Assembly: GCF_024346755.1 (NCBI RefSeq)
Contig: NZ_AP024861.1
Location: 1,116,001-1,180,000, forward strand
Length of the DNA: 64,000 nt
Reading direction: 5' to 3'
Origin: Vibrio aerogenes
Lineage (GTDB): Bacteria > Pseudomonadota > Gammaproteobacteria > Enterobacterales > Vibrionaceae
Position 1 is the first letter of the stretch; every line of letters starts with the position of its first letter. Both the position numbers and the translations under genes were made by a program. Shown here one piece after another: positions 44,066 to 53,262 of this stretch. The notes under the pieces are model-generated. The model was not told the origin of the DNA and made no database searches. It saw nothing but the letters and a program-made list of their open reading frames with translations.

Positions 44066-44461
44066 GTGAAAATCAGTTTTAATATGGAAGATGCCGGACA
44101 AATATTTGTCGGTGCGTTCGCGCTGGCAGTACCGGTCGCATTTTCAGAAGAAGCATGGCAACTGGGGAAAGTGTTGCCTTTACCTAATTTATTGATGTTA
44201 CTGGGTTTATCAATACTGTTTCTTGGGATTTACACATACCAGAGTGTTTTTCAAAGAGATATTGCCGGACGACTGACGATGTTTATTGCCCGGATTGTGA
44301 TTGCTTATCTGATGACGGCTCTGGTGGTCGCGCTGGTGTTGATTTGTCTGGATAAATTCCCAATCTGGACAGAGACGGCGACGTCATTGCACCGGGTGAT
44401 TGTGATTTCCATGCCAGCGTCGATGGGGGCGATCGTTGTGGACAGTTTTGATAAAGAATAA
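44066..44461 (+). CDS. DUF2391-like small integral membrane protein
   Basis: 131 residues with about four transmembrane helices and the GAFALAVPVAFSEEAW motif of TIGR02587/DUF2391 proteins. The start is GTG at 44066 with AAAGGAA upstream. The function is unknown. It ends before the heme region and seems to have its own promoter. Confidence 0.7.
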   Translation: MKISFNMEDAGQIFVGAFALAVPVAFSEEAWQLGKVLPLPNLLMLLGLSILFLGIYTYQSVFQRDIAGRLTMFIARIVIAYLMTALVVALVLICLDKFPIWTETATSLHRVIVISMPASMGAIVVDSFDKE

Positions 44462-44725
44462 GTGACCGGGGACAAGTCAGCAGTGTATCCGGCAGGCTGT
44501 AGCTTTTTATTGACAGTGGGCTTGAACTGCATCCGAAACGTAGCCTGCCGCCGAAGCTATGCCGTAAAAACCATACAATGACGCACTATCATTCCCTTCA
44601 TTCAAATAAAGTGGTCCGAATATACTCAGGCAACCTGCATCTTCAGGTTGTTTAGGTATATTAATAATTATTAAGTTTAATGATGATACGTATCAATCTC
44701 ATTTACTCCCTGAAAAGGGGTCAAT
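44462..44725 (+). promoter_or_regulatory. hutW promoter region
   Basis: CAACCTG / CAGGTTG form a hairpin at 44631-44650, followed by an AT-rich GGTATATTAATAATTATTAA string. A Fur-box-like site at 44679-44697 (AATGATGATACGTATCAAT) contains a perfect palindrome TGATACGTATCA. The ribosome site AAAAGGGG precedes the ATG. Iron repression by Fur is the expected regulation of heme genes. Confidence 0.65.
44679..44697. promoter_or_regulatory. Fur-box-like site upstream of hutW
   Basis: Matches the 19-base pattern AATGANAATNATTNTCATT at 12 of 16 fixed positions; the core TGATACGTATCA is palindromic. It is 29 bases before hutW. Confidence 0.6.
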
Positions 44726-46171
44726 ATGATCAGCCAAAATTCACGAGAATCATCTGTTGAGATTCTCAGATTAAATAGTGTGGTTGATATGATAAATATT
44801 GATTTTGATGATGAAACGCTGACCGGAACCCATTCGTCAGACCCATTGCGACATGCATTTTCACGTAAGAAAAGCGCTCATGCCGGTATGGCTGGTGCGC
44901 CGGTGCCGTTTCCGGATATTCAGCGAACCGTGACTGAAGCACTTTCAATCCGGGCTCCGGAAAATAAGAACCGATGCCTCTACATTCATATTCCCTTCTG
45001 CCGGGTGAGATGTACTTATTGTAATTTTTTCCAGAATGCGTCCAGCCAGCAACTGGTCGACAGTTACTTTGCTGCACTGTTGCAGGAGCTGGAATGGAAG
45101 GCCTCGTTTGCGTGGTCTCAGTCAGCACCTTTTCAGGCGGTATACATCGGCGGCGGTACGCCGAGTGATTTAAGCCCGCAGCAAATCAGACAGCTGGCGC
45201 AGCATATCAAGCGTTTATATCCGCTGGCACCTGATTGCGAAATCACCCTCGAAGGGCGGTTGAACCGCTTTGATAATGAGAAATTTGAACATGCCCTTGA
45301 AGGAGGCATTAACCGCTTTTCATTTGGGGTACAAAGTTTTGATACCACGGTGCGCAAAGCGGCCCGCAGACTTGACTCACGGGATTACCTGTTGGCACGG
45401 ATCTCAGCACTGACCGGTTACAATGCTGCACCCATTGTGCTCGATTTGTTATACGGCCTGCCGATGCAGACGCTCGACATTTGGCATGATGACCTGCGTG
45501 ATTACCTGGCGTCCGGTGCCGATGGTGTTGACTTGTACCAGCTGATTGAAATGCCAGGCATACCGCTTGAAAAGAAGGTAGCTCAGGGCAAACTGCCACC
45601 GGCAGGGTCAACGCAGCTGAAAGCCACCATGTATGAAACCGGCAGCATTTTTATGGCCCGTCATCATCAGAAAAAGCTCAGTATCAATCACTGGGCATCC
45701 ACCAACCGGGAAAGAAGTCTGTATAACTCGCTGGCGAAAACCAGTGCAGATGTTTTACCGGTTGGCGCCGGTGCCGGCGGTCATCTGGCCGGGTTACAGC
45801 TGATGCAGTTCAGAAAACTGGAAGATTATATGCAGGCGATCGGTAACCGGCAGTTCCCGATGGGCATGATCTTTCGTGAAACACCGGCAGCCGGGATTTT
45901 CGCTGAGATAAAATCCGGGATGGATCAGGGTGTACTGTCCCGGTTACGGCTGGATGAGGCTGCCGGTCGCGATTTATTTGCCCGGCTGATGCCGCTGTTT
46001 CAGGTCTGGCAGGAGAATGGCCTGGTCAGTATTGAGGGCGATTATCTGACGTTAACCTTAGCCGGGCAGTTCTGGGCGGTGAATCTGGCTCAGGGCATGA
46101 TTGATGTCATGAGTTCAGGAGCCCGGCCACAGCATGCGCCGGGTGGGATGAAAGTCCCGGTTTCCGGCTGA
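44726..46171 (+). CDS. hutW: Heme utilisation radical SAM protein HutW
   Basis: 481 residues. The radical SAM cluster motif CRVRCTYC (Cys about 92, 96 and 99, CxxxCxxC) follows YIHIPF, and the HemN-like barrel continues (YIGGGTPSDLSPQQI, FSFGVQSFD, LLYGLPMQT). HutW is a HemN-related protein that, with HutX and HutZ, supports heme use in vibrios; the homologous ChuW opens heme anaerobically. The gene starts the hut set, with hutX 182 bases downstream and its own Fur site there. Confidence 0.9.
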   Translation: MISQNSRESSVEILRLNSVVDMINIDFDDETLTGTHSSDPLRHAFSRKKSAHAGMAGAPVPFPDIQRTVTEALSIRAPENKNRCLYIHIPFCRVRCTYCNFFQNASSQQLVDSYFAALLQELEWKASFAWSQSAPFQAVYIGGGTPSDLSPQQIRQLAQHIKRLYPLAPDCEITLEGRLNRFDNEKFEHALEGGINRFSFGVQSFDTTVRKAARRLDSRDYLLARISALTGYNAAPIVLDLLYGLPMQTLDIWHDDLRDYLASGADGVDLYQLIEMPGIPLEKKVAQGKLPPAGSTQLKATMYETGSIFMARHHQKKLSINHWASTNRERSLYNSLAKTSADVLPVGAGAGGHLAGLQLMQFRKLEDYMQAIGNRQFPMGMIFRETPAAGIFAEIKSGMDQGVLSRLRLDEAAGRDLFARLMPLFQVWQENGLVSIEGDYLTLTLAGQFWAVNLAQGMIDVMSSGARPQHAPGGMKVPVSG

Positions 46172-46183
46172 TGTCATCTCAGA

Positions 46184-46274
46184 CAACCTGAATCATTTGT
46201 CTTCAGATTGCCTGGGTATATTAACAAATATTAATAAATTCGGAGGCCAGATAATATTGTGAATCATTCTCATC
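46184..46274 (+). promoter_or_regulatory. hutX promoter with hairpin and Fur-box-like site
   Basis: A CAACCTG/CAGATTG hairpin (46184-46210) is followed by an ATTAAC-AATATTAATAAAT string at 46220-46239 and a Fur-box-like site at 46256-46274 (ATTGTGAATCATTCTCATC), matching 13 of 16 fixed positions of AATGANAATNATTNTCATT. hutX may therefore have its own iron-controlled promoter inside the hut cluster. Confidence 0.7.
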
Positions 46275-46353
46275 TTTATTACTCTCGCTTTTTCCGGGTT
46301 GAACCGGAAAGACCAGCTTCAGGTGCTGGCGGATGTAAAACAGGGAAAACAAG

Positions 46354-46878
46354 ATGAATACACTGAATGAACAGGTTGTGCAGATACTAACGCAGGAACC
46401 ACAGACGCTTCCCGCTGACATAGCAACAAAGCTGAATGTCAGCGAACTCGAGGTATTACAGGCATTTCCGTCGCAGTCTGCCGTGGTGATCTCCGGCGAT
46501 CATGCCCGGGATTTGCTGCACGAAATTGCAGGCTGGAAAACGGATGTGACTGTGATTGTTCAGTCCGGCGGCTCAATTTTTGAAGTGAAAGCGCCACTGC
46601 CGGAAGGGAAGTTTGCCCGCGGTTATTACAACTTAATGGGGCAAACCGGGCAGTTGCACGGGCATTTAAACCTGGACAATATTGCGCATATTGCATTGGT
46701 CAGTAAGCCCTTTATGGGCAAAGAGAGCCATTACTTTGGTTTTCTGGATGCGCAGGGTGACAACATTTTTAAAATTTATCTGGGCCGGGATGCGCAGCGC
46801 AATCTGTTGCCCGGTCAGGTTGAAACGTTTCAGGCACTGAAACACAGCTTTGTCTCAGAGCCGGATCAATCTTACTAA
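46354..46878 (+). CDS. hutX: Heme utilisation cytosolic carrier HutX
   Basis: 174 residues with the ChuX/HutX fold: the N-terminal IATKLNVSELEVLQAFP helix pair and the later LMGQTGQLHGHLNLDNIAHIALVSKPFMGKESHYFGFLD core. HutX binds heme and passes it to HutZ. GGGAAAACAAG precedes the ATG. It lies between hutW and hutZ as in other vibrios. Confidence 0.92.
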   Translation: MNTLNEQVVQILTQEPQTLPADIATKLNVSELEVLQAFPSQSAVVISGDHARDLLHEIAGWKTDVTVIVQSGGSIFEVKAPLPEGKFARGYYNLMGQTGQLHGHLNLDNIAHIALVSKPFMGKESHYFGFLDAQGDNIFKIYLGRDAQRNLLPGQVETFQALKHSFVSEPDQSY

Positions 46879-47002
46879 ACCCTGCACCTTCAGGTTGTTT
46901 GGGTAAATCAGGTCCGGAAAACTGATGTATGCGGTGAAAACAACATAGGGTCAAAGAAGCCCGTCCCGCTGACAATAAATCCTTACAGGAGAAAGTAACG
47001 CC

Positions 47003-47563
47003 ATGGATACACAAGAAAAACAGCACAGGCTGCAACAGCGGCTGGTGCCGGAAATTCAGGAATTTCGCAGCCGGTGTCAGACTTTACAACTGGCAACAAC
47101 CGATGAGCAACATGATCCTCATGTCAGTTATGCGCCATTTGTCTATAACGAAGCAGGTTATTTTGTGCTGATTTCACTGGTTGCCCGTCATGCCCGGAAT
47201 TTGCAGGTGAACCCGCAGTTATCGATGATGATGATTGAAGATGAAACCAGCTCGAAGCTGCTTTATGCCCGCAAGCGTCTGACTTTCAGCGCAACCGCCA
47301 GTCTGGTTGAGCGTGACAGCCCGCTGTGGGAACGGGTGATCAGCCAGTTAAACGAACGCTTTGGCAACATCATTGAGAATCTGAGCCAGATGAAAGACTT
47401 TAAGCTGTACCAGTTAACGACGGCACAAGGTTTATATGTGAAGGGATTTGGTCAGGCTTATCAGGTCTCGGATGATGATTTGATTGATCTGGTTCATCTT
47501 GATCAGGGACACCAGCCCATGAAAGCGCTGAAAGATTTTCCGGAGCTGTCAAAACCGGAATAA
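47003..47563 (+). CDS. hutZ: Heme-degrading enzyme HutZ
   Basis: 186 residues of the split-barrel FMN-binding-like (pyridoxamine oxidase) fold. Opening RLVPEIQEFRSRCQTLQLATTDEQHDPHVSYAPFVY and the later LSMMMIEDETSSKLLYARKRLTFSATA fit HutZ/HugZ. HutZ binds heme, received from HutX, and degrades it to release iron. AGGAGAAAG precedes the ATG. There is a 124-base gap from hutX, with a weak hairpin at 46878-46898. Confidence 0.9.
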   Translation: MDTQEKQHRLQQRLVPEIQEFRSRCQTLQLATTDEQHDPHVSYAPFVYNEAGYFVLISLVARHARNLQVNPQLSMMMIEDETSSKLLYARKRLTFSATASLVERDSPLWERVISQLNERFGNIIENLSQMKDFKLYQLTTAQGLYVKGFGQAYQVSDDDLIDLVHLDQGHQPMKALKDFPELSKPE

Positions 47564-47638
47564 TCCCGCTGATATTATTTATGGGCTCAAATGAGTCCGT
47601 CACCTTTTTGCTCCCGTTTTTGTATTTTCACGGTAAAT

Positions 47639-47696
47639 ATTAACGAATATTAATAAATCAAATCTATCAATCTTATTGAGAATGCTTATCATCATC
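47639..47696 (+). promoter_or_regulatory. Promoter of the second Tad/adhesin operon with Fur-box-like site
   Basis: An ATTAAC-AATATTAATAAAT string at 47639-47658 (one mismatch against the hutX promoter at 46220-46239) is followed by GAGAATGCTTATCATCATC at 47678-47696, which agrees with the classic Fur box GATAATGATAATCATTATC at 14 of 19 positions. The distance between the two parts is similar to hutX. It suggests the adhesin operon is iron-regulated and may have copied its promoter from hut. Confidence 0.65.
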
Positions 47697-47744
47697 ATTA
47701 GTGACTATGGAGTGATGTGGTTGAACAACCCGATATGAAGTGTG

Positions 47745-49388
47745 ATGTTATTTGTGTGTTTTAATTCAATGATGAAACGGGCTTGTGCCAGGCTCTGTCA
47801 GCGTAAACGGTTCTGTCAGAGTAAACGGTTGTGGCAACGGTTTGGTTGTGATCAGTCCGGGTCAGTCATGCCATTTACGGTGCTGGTTTTTGCCGGCGTA
47901 TTAGCTGCGATTGCATATAGCCTGGATACCACGCGAACCGTCCATAGTCTGTCGCAGGTTAAGCGGGCAACAGACTCAGCAGCAATGGCCATTGGCTATA
48001 AAGAGGCAGCCAACAGTAATGAAAGTGATTCCGGTGAGCTGCGTGAGCTCGCCAGCCACTATATTCAGTTTAATCTTGGGCTGGACAGTGCGCTGAAGCA
48101 ACAGGTGGATCAGGAATCGGTGCAGGTGCTCAAATCCGTGAAGAAATCGGGTGCGGTGACTTATCAGGTCTCGGTGAATGTTGTGGCCGAAGCGCCGGTA
48201 CTGGGCGCAGAATCTCAGGATAAAACGATCTCATCGACGGTGGAGGTGATGTCCCGCCCGACGGAAGTTTCGCTGCTCCTGCCAAATACTGTCAGTGAAA
48301 GCGAGAGCGATATCTCGGCTCTGCGCCGGTTAGGTTATCAGTTTGCGCAGCAACTGATTGAGCCGGATGACGATGAAAGTTCCGGCCGTGAGGATGAGAA
48401 GAAACGCTGGCTTTCTCTGGTTCCGTATAGTCAGTCGGTGAATGTATATGATGCAGAAGACCCGCAAAGAATTGACCGCTGGGCTTCATTTGGCAGCCTG
48501 ATGCCACCAGAGCTGAGTAGTTTATTCAGCAGCGGCCAGATCAGCAGCCTTGCTGATCCCCACTTTCCGGACCGGATTGCTCATTTACTGTGTATGTACC
48601 GCGGACTGGACCAGGGAGAGAACTATTTCTGGGATCGTCCGCCAACCGGACAATTTGGGGTGTATTACCGCCATGACCTGCCGGAAAACGGCAGTCCCGG
48701 TGCGGATCCGGTTTCATGGGTTGGCCCCAATCCGGATCTGTGGCCGGATGCCGCTTCTGCCATTGATACGCGCTATATTGTTGCCGATAAGGGGTGTCCG
48801 AATGCGGCACTGCTTCCGCTGACAAATGACCTGGATAAAATTGATCAACGGCTCGATGAAATGTCGTCCCGGTTTAATACCAATTATGCCATAGCCATGG
48901 GGTGGGCGGCTGCCAGTTTGTCGCCGCAGATGCAGGGATCCGCCGGATGGGGTGATGCTGAACTGCCGCTGTCATTCCGTTCTGATGATCAACACTATAA
49001 AGCGATTGTGATGCTCGCCAATACCACCGGAACCTGGTTTGACACCGATAGTTATAACTTCAGCCGGGATGCGCAGGCCGGGCTTTCCGGCACTGCTGAT
49101 GCGAGAAACCGGGCCAGACAGCGCTTTGTCGATTTATGCCGGAGCTTCCGCCATCGTTATCTTCATTTTTATTTTATTGGTGTGCGTCCGGGAGATCCGG
49201 ATGACTATGGCCGCGTCCTGTTTGATCAGGTGGCTGGCCCCGGTTTGCAGATATGCACACAGGGAAAAGACAATATGCATTTTGTTGACGCGACGGGCTT
49301 CAGTTCAGGAGAGCCGTACGTCAAAAAAGCACTGAAAGCGATCGCTGAGGATATCCGGCGTAATGACTACGTCCGCCTCATCAGATAG
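47745..49388 (+). CDS. Second TadG/TadE-like pilus-associated protein
   Basis: About 547 residues from the ATG at 47745; the next candidates are ATGs at 47769 and 47772. After a basic leader with a near-duplicated QRKRFCQSKRLWQR segment, a GSVMPFTVLVFAGVLAAIAYSLDTTRTVHS segment gives the TadE-like motif and one helix. The rest is a large extracytoplasmic part similar to TadG/vWA-type proteins but without a clear MIDAS DxSxS; RFNTNYAIAMGWAAASLSP and later RYLHFYFIGVRP are conserved-like. It is the first gene of an operon with the adhesin and exporter, with 26 bases before the next gene, so it may help display the adhesin or be secreted by the same route. Confidence 0.68.
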   Translation: MLFVCFNSMMKRACARLCQRKRFCQSKRLWQRFGCDQSGSVMPFTVLVFAGVLAAIAYSLDTTRTVHSLSQVKRATDSAAMAIGYKEAANSNESDSGELRELASHYIQFNLGLDSALKQQVDQESVQVLKSVKKSGAVTYQVSVNVVAEAPVLGAESQDKTISSTVEVMSRPTEVSLLLPNTVSESESDISALRRLGYQFAQQLIEPDDDESSGREDEKKRWLSLVPYSQSVNVYDAEDPQRIDRWASFGSLMPPELSSLFSSGQISSLADPHFPDRIAHLLCMYRGLDQGENYFWDRPPTGQFGVYYRHDLPENGSPGADPVSWVGPNPDLWPDAASAIDTRYIVADKGCPNAALLPLTNDLDKIDQRLDEMSSRFNTNYAIAMGWAAASLSPQMQGSAGWGDAELPLSFRSDDQHYKAIVMLANTTGTWFDTDSYNFSRDAQAGLSGTADARNRARQRFVDLCRSFRHRYLHFYFIGVRPGDPDDYGRVLFDQVAGPGLQICTQGKDNMHFVDATGFSSGEPYVKKALKAIAEDIRRNDYVRLIR

Positions 49389-49414
49389 CCTCACTCAAAA
49401 TATCAGGAATGGAT

Positions 49415-52400
49415 ATGCAAGGGTTTACTTCAGATTCAACGCTGCATGCATTTATGCTGGAACCCCGGATTGTATTTGATGCCGATGTTGCTGTAACCGC
49501 AGATACGGTCAGTGATATCAGCCATGCCAGTGATGTTCAGGCAGGAACACAACCCGCTTCTGAGAGCGTGCAGGCGCATCGTCAGGCCACGGATGACCCG
49601 GTGAGCTCCGGACCGGATATGGTAAACACCCGTGATGACCGTGATGCTGACGGCAATCCGGCGGCTTTCGGTGTAACCACCAGTGATGACAGCGGGAACG
49701 CATCTTTGCCGGAAGGGATCGCGCTGAATGAGAGCGATGTCAATCATGCGCCGGTTATTCATTCCACCGCCGTTCACACCAGTTATACCGCGGGTGATGA
49801 TTATATTCCGCTGTTTTCAGACACCAGTATCGATACGGTCGAAAGCGGGCAGCAGATATGGAAAGTTGAGCTGACCGTGGAAGGTGCAACAGAAAATGAT
49901 GTGCTCAATGTGGACGGCAATATTATCAGCCTGGAAACGACCGGCTCGCCGCGGACGACCGTTAATGGTTTTCAGTATCAGATCCTCGAAAGTGATGATG
50001 GGGTGAAAACCGTGGTGCTTTTTGTCACCAAACCGGCCGATCAGGCTGAGCAGCTGATTGACGGGATTCAATACCGCAATACCTCAGCGGATGCTTCCGG
50101 CGAGAGAAGCTTTGAATTGACGGTCACTGAATATGGTGTCAGTGAGAATCAGGAAAGTGATGTCGGTGCGACCAGCGTTGTGCGGGTCAGTGCGCAGAGT
50201 GAGGACAACGCAGTCAGTGTCATTAGCGGGGAAAACAGCCCGGTAAGCTATGAAGAAAACAGTGGTCAGCAGTCGTTTCTGGAACATATTTTTGTCAGTG
50301 ATGCGGAAATGGACGGCAGAAATGACGGGCAGGGTAACTATGATGGTGCCACATTGACCATCACCACAGATGGTCAGGACGGCGATCAACTGGTGTTCGC
50401 TGACGGGGATGGTTATACCTGGTCAGATGGCCAGATTCAGAAAGACGGCGTGGTGATCGCCACGACAGAAGTGAACGGTTCTGAAATCAAAATCACCTTC
50501 ACCGAAGCCTATCAGCAGATCCCGGTCACGCAGGATGTGAATGCTGTGATAGGCCATATTATGTATGCCAATGATAGTGAGTCATTACCGGAGACGAATC
50601 ATCTGACCATCACCCTGACGGACAGCGACGGGCAAAGTTCAGATGTATTTGTGGTGACAATCCATCATGAGAATGTGAATGATGACCCATCACTGACCTT
50701 CAGCCAGTTGTATGAACAGGGTGTGCTGACGGCTGTGACATCGACGGAAGATCTTTCACAGATAAGCAGTGTGGCAGATACGTTCATCAGTGATAACGGT
50801 GAACGTTTGTTTGTGGTCGATGATGCCGGCAATATTGCGGTTTATCAGGTCAGTTCATCCACCGGGGAGCTGAGTTTCCTGACGCTGAACTCTGTTGCAA
50901 GCGATAATACTGATACTGATACTGATACTGATACTGATACTGATACTGATACTGATACTGATACTGATACTGATACAAGTGTCATTTCTCTGGAAGCGAA
51001 CAGTGACGGGAGTGTGTTATATGCGCTCGGCAAAGACGGAGATTATAGTCAGATTACGGTGTATTCGGTGAACAGTCAGGGTGAGCTGATGCAGTCACAG
51101 GTCATTAGCCTGACGCCGGATGCCACCGATTTTGCAATTTTCAGCCTGATCTCAGATATCACCTTATCTGATGATGGCAGTTACCTGTTTTTTATGACTG
51201 ACACCAAGCTGTTTGCCATTTCAACCGATACCACGACCGGCAATATAGCGGATTTAGATGGCCTGCTGAGTTTCAGCAGCCCCTGGAGTGAACCTTATAT
51301 CCGCAATCCGACCGCATTGACGGTGTCCGGTGATTATCTGTTTGTGACCACCAAATTTGTACAGGCAACCATCATTGCTTATCAGATCACTGATTCAGGT
51401 GTCGACTGGGTCGGTTATATCCGTGACGGCGATACGGATGCGAACGGCCAGAATTTCTCCCTGAGTGATCAGGCGACGGATATCGAAGTCTCCGGAGACG
51501 GAAAGTATATTTATGTTGCAACCGACAGCAATCTCTCTGTCTATCAGTTCGATACCGGGTCACATACATTTACGGCAATGTCATCACTGGATGTGAACAA
51601 TATTCAGGATACCGCCATTTCAGAGGACGGGCAGACGGTGTATGTGACCACCGGTTCTCAGGAATTGCTTCGCTATGTACTGGACGACAATGGCACATTG
51701 ACCCTGATCCAGCAAACCGGCCTGGACTCGGCCGATGCAACGGTCAGTGTCACCGAACAGGGCACGGTCTGGGTTGGCGGCAGTGATACGACGTTATACA
51801 AAAATGAAGATGCGACACTGAGTGTGCATCCGGGAGAGTCTGTCCTGCTGATCTCAGGGCTCACTCTGTCAGATCCTGAAAGTGAATTTTCAGGTAGTTA
51901 TGCAGGTATGACCCTGACCCTGGAGAGGGCCGGGGAAGCCAACAGCCAGGACAGCTTTTCCATTGACTCTGATGCCGGCTTTACGGTTGACAACGGATCA
52001 ATCATGTATCAGGGAGAGGCAGTGGCTACCCTGACGATGGTTAACGGCTCTCTATCCGTTGCCGTGACCGGAGATTTATCTGGTACACAAATGAATCTGC
52101 TGCTGCAAAGTATTCGCTACATCAGCAGTGCACAAAGTGACACCGTCCCTATCTCCTTTAGTCTGACTACCACTGATCAAGACGGCGGCAGTGCTTCGCA
52201 AACCATTGAACTCAATGTTCGGGAACCGGCACTACCGCCGGTTGCTCATCCGGAGGGGTTTTCCCTGAGTCAGGGGACGGCTGGAACGGCGTATGCGCAG
52301 ACGTTACCGGAAACACTGGTCGATGATCCGAATGACCTTCCGCTTTCATGGGATGTCAGCGGATTACCTGACGGAATGACTTTTGATGCTGCCCGTTTAT

Positions 52401-53155
52401 CCTTATCCGGGACGCCTGCCGAACCGGGTGATTATTCCCTGACGTTTCAGGTCACAAACAGCGAAGGCAAGCAGGTTTCACTGACGATGATACTTCATGT
52501 GCGTGCTCCCGGCGCAATGGCTGAGCCTGTGTTACTGACACAGACGGACAACCCGTGGGCGGAATATTCCGGCACCGGGTCTCATCCGGATCAGGCATTC
52601 CGCTCTTCTGTGGATGAGGGGCCGGACCATGTCATCCTGACGGAGAACACTGACGGTGTCAGTGATTCGCCGGCCTGGCTGAACGAAACATCATCTTTTT
52701 TTGAACAGCTGGATCAATGGCTTGATGAACTCAGCCAGGATCAGCATTCACTCTCGCTGACCGGGACTTCATCCGGTCATGGCCGGGTTGAATTTGATTT
52801 ATCTGCGCTGGCTGGTTCTTCTCATCATGTGATCGGAATTTCCATCTCCGGGGCATTATCAGACGGTTTATCCGGCAGGTTACCAGACGGGGTGGTTTAT
52901 CATCCGGAAAACGGGCATCTGACGGTGAGCTGCAGTCTGTTCAGCCATTCCGGCCCGGTTGCGCTTACAGTGACTCTTCAGGATGTGTCAGGAAATCTGC
53001 ATCACACCGATGTGTATTTATATGATGATGCGGCGCATGATCGGCCGTTATCCGGCCCAGAAGGCACAAATTTAGTACAACAGGCTCAACAGGCGGGGAT
53101 GCAGGCAATTTCTCTGCAAAGTCAGGCCATTCTGGATGAATTGAGCCAGGAATAA
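49415..53155 (+). CDS. Large cadherin-like adhesin with N-terminal LEPR motif and beta-propeller
   Basis: 1246 residues from the ATG at 49415, which is 6 bases after AGGA (an ATG at 49409 overlaps that site). There is no Sec signal; residues about 14-24 read MLEPRIVFDAD, the LEPR-XLL type motif found at the start of large exported surface proteins. Cadherin/dystroglycan-like repeats (about 110-430) are followed by a beta-propeller-like part (about 440-800, with repeated VSGDGKYIYVATDS- and DGQTVYVTTGS-type strands), another cadherin-like block and an Ig-like He_PIG domain (about 945-1030, PLSWDVSGLPDGMTF). A TD run at residues 499-520 comes from (ACTGAT)11. No RTX calcium repeats and no GG-ending secretion tail are visible. 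Confidence 0.82.
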   Translation: MQGFTSDSTLHAFMLEPRIVFDADVAVTADTVSDISHASDVQAGTQPASESVQAHRQATDDPVSSGPDMVNTRDDRDADGNPAAFGVTTSDDSGNASLPEGIALNESDVNHAPVIHSTAVHTSYTAGDDYIPLFSDTSIDTVESGQQIWKVELTVEGATENDVLNVDGNIISLETTGSPRTTVNGFQYQILESDDGVKTVVLFVTKPADQAEQLIDGIQYRNTSADASGERSFELTVTEYGVSENQESDVGATSVVRVSAQSEDNAVSVISGENSPVSYEENSGQQSFLEHIFVSDAEMDGRNDGQGNYDGATLTITTDGQDGDQLVFADGDGYTWSDGQIQKDGVVIATTEVNGSEIKITFTEAYQQIPVTQDVNAVIGHIMYANDSESLPETNHLTITLTDSDGQSSDVFVVTIHHENVNDDPSLTFSQLYEQGVLTAVTSTEDLSQISSVADTFISDNGERLFVVDDAGNIAVYQVSSSTGELSFLTLNSVASDNTDTDTDTDTDTDTDTDTDTDTDTSVISLEANSDGSVLYALGKDGDYSQITVYSVNSQGELMQSQVISLTPDATDFAIFSLISDITLSDDGSYLFFMTDTKLFAISTDTTTGNIADLDGLLSFSSPWSEPYIRNPTALTVSGDYLFVTTKFVQATIIAYQITDSGVDWVGYIRDGDTDANGQNFSLSDQATDIEVSGDGKYIYVATDSNLSVYQFDTGSHTFTAMSSLDVNNIQDTAISEDGQTVYVTTGSQELLRYVLDDNGTLTLIQQTGLDSADATVSVTEQGTVWVGGSDTTLYKNEDATLSVHPGESVLLISGLTLSDPESEFSGSYAGMTLTLERAGEANSQDSFSIDSDAGFTVDNGSIMYQGEAVATLTMVNGSLSVAVTGDLSGTQMNLLLQSIRYISSAQSDTVPISFSLTTTDQDGGSASQTIELNVREPALPPVAHPEGFSLSQGTAGTAYAQTLPETLVDDPNDLPLSWDVSGLPDGMTFDAARLSLSGTPAEPGDYSLTFQVTNSEGKQVSLTMILHVRAPGAMAEPVLLTQTDNPWAEYSGTGSHPDQAFRSSVDEGPDHVILTENTDGVSDSPAWLNETSSFFEQLDQWLDELSQDQHSLSLTGTSSGHGRVEFDLSALAGSSHHVIGISISGALSDGLSGRLPDGVVYHPENGHLTVSCSLFSHSGPVALTVTLQDVSGNLHHTDVYLYDDAAHDRPLSGPEGTNLVQQAQQAGMQAISLQSQAILDELSQE
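50909..50974. repeat. Hexanucleotide microsatellite (ACTGAT)11 inside the adhesin
   Basis: Eleven perfect copies of ACTGAT. Because the unit is six bases, copy-number change adds or removes Thr-Asp pairs without a frameshift. It encodes a flexible acidic Thr-Asp linker inside or next to the propeller. Confidence 0.95.
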
Positions 53156-53262
53156 GCGAATGTATATCAGAGTTGATGAATGCTTTCAGCATGTATCTCT
53201 GTCCGATTCACTCAACAGAACCCTCCCGTGTGCTGTTGAATCACAAAAAGTGGTTAATTGTT

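Noticed and set aside
50909..50974. CRISPR-like array
   Set aside because: It is a simple six-base tandem repeat with no spacers. I saw no CRISPR array or cas genes anywhere in the window.
50845..51033. Minus-strand frame with a VSVSVS run
   Set aside because: Shadow of the (ACTGAT)11 repeat inside the adhesin.
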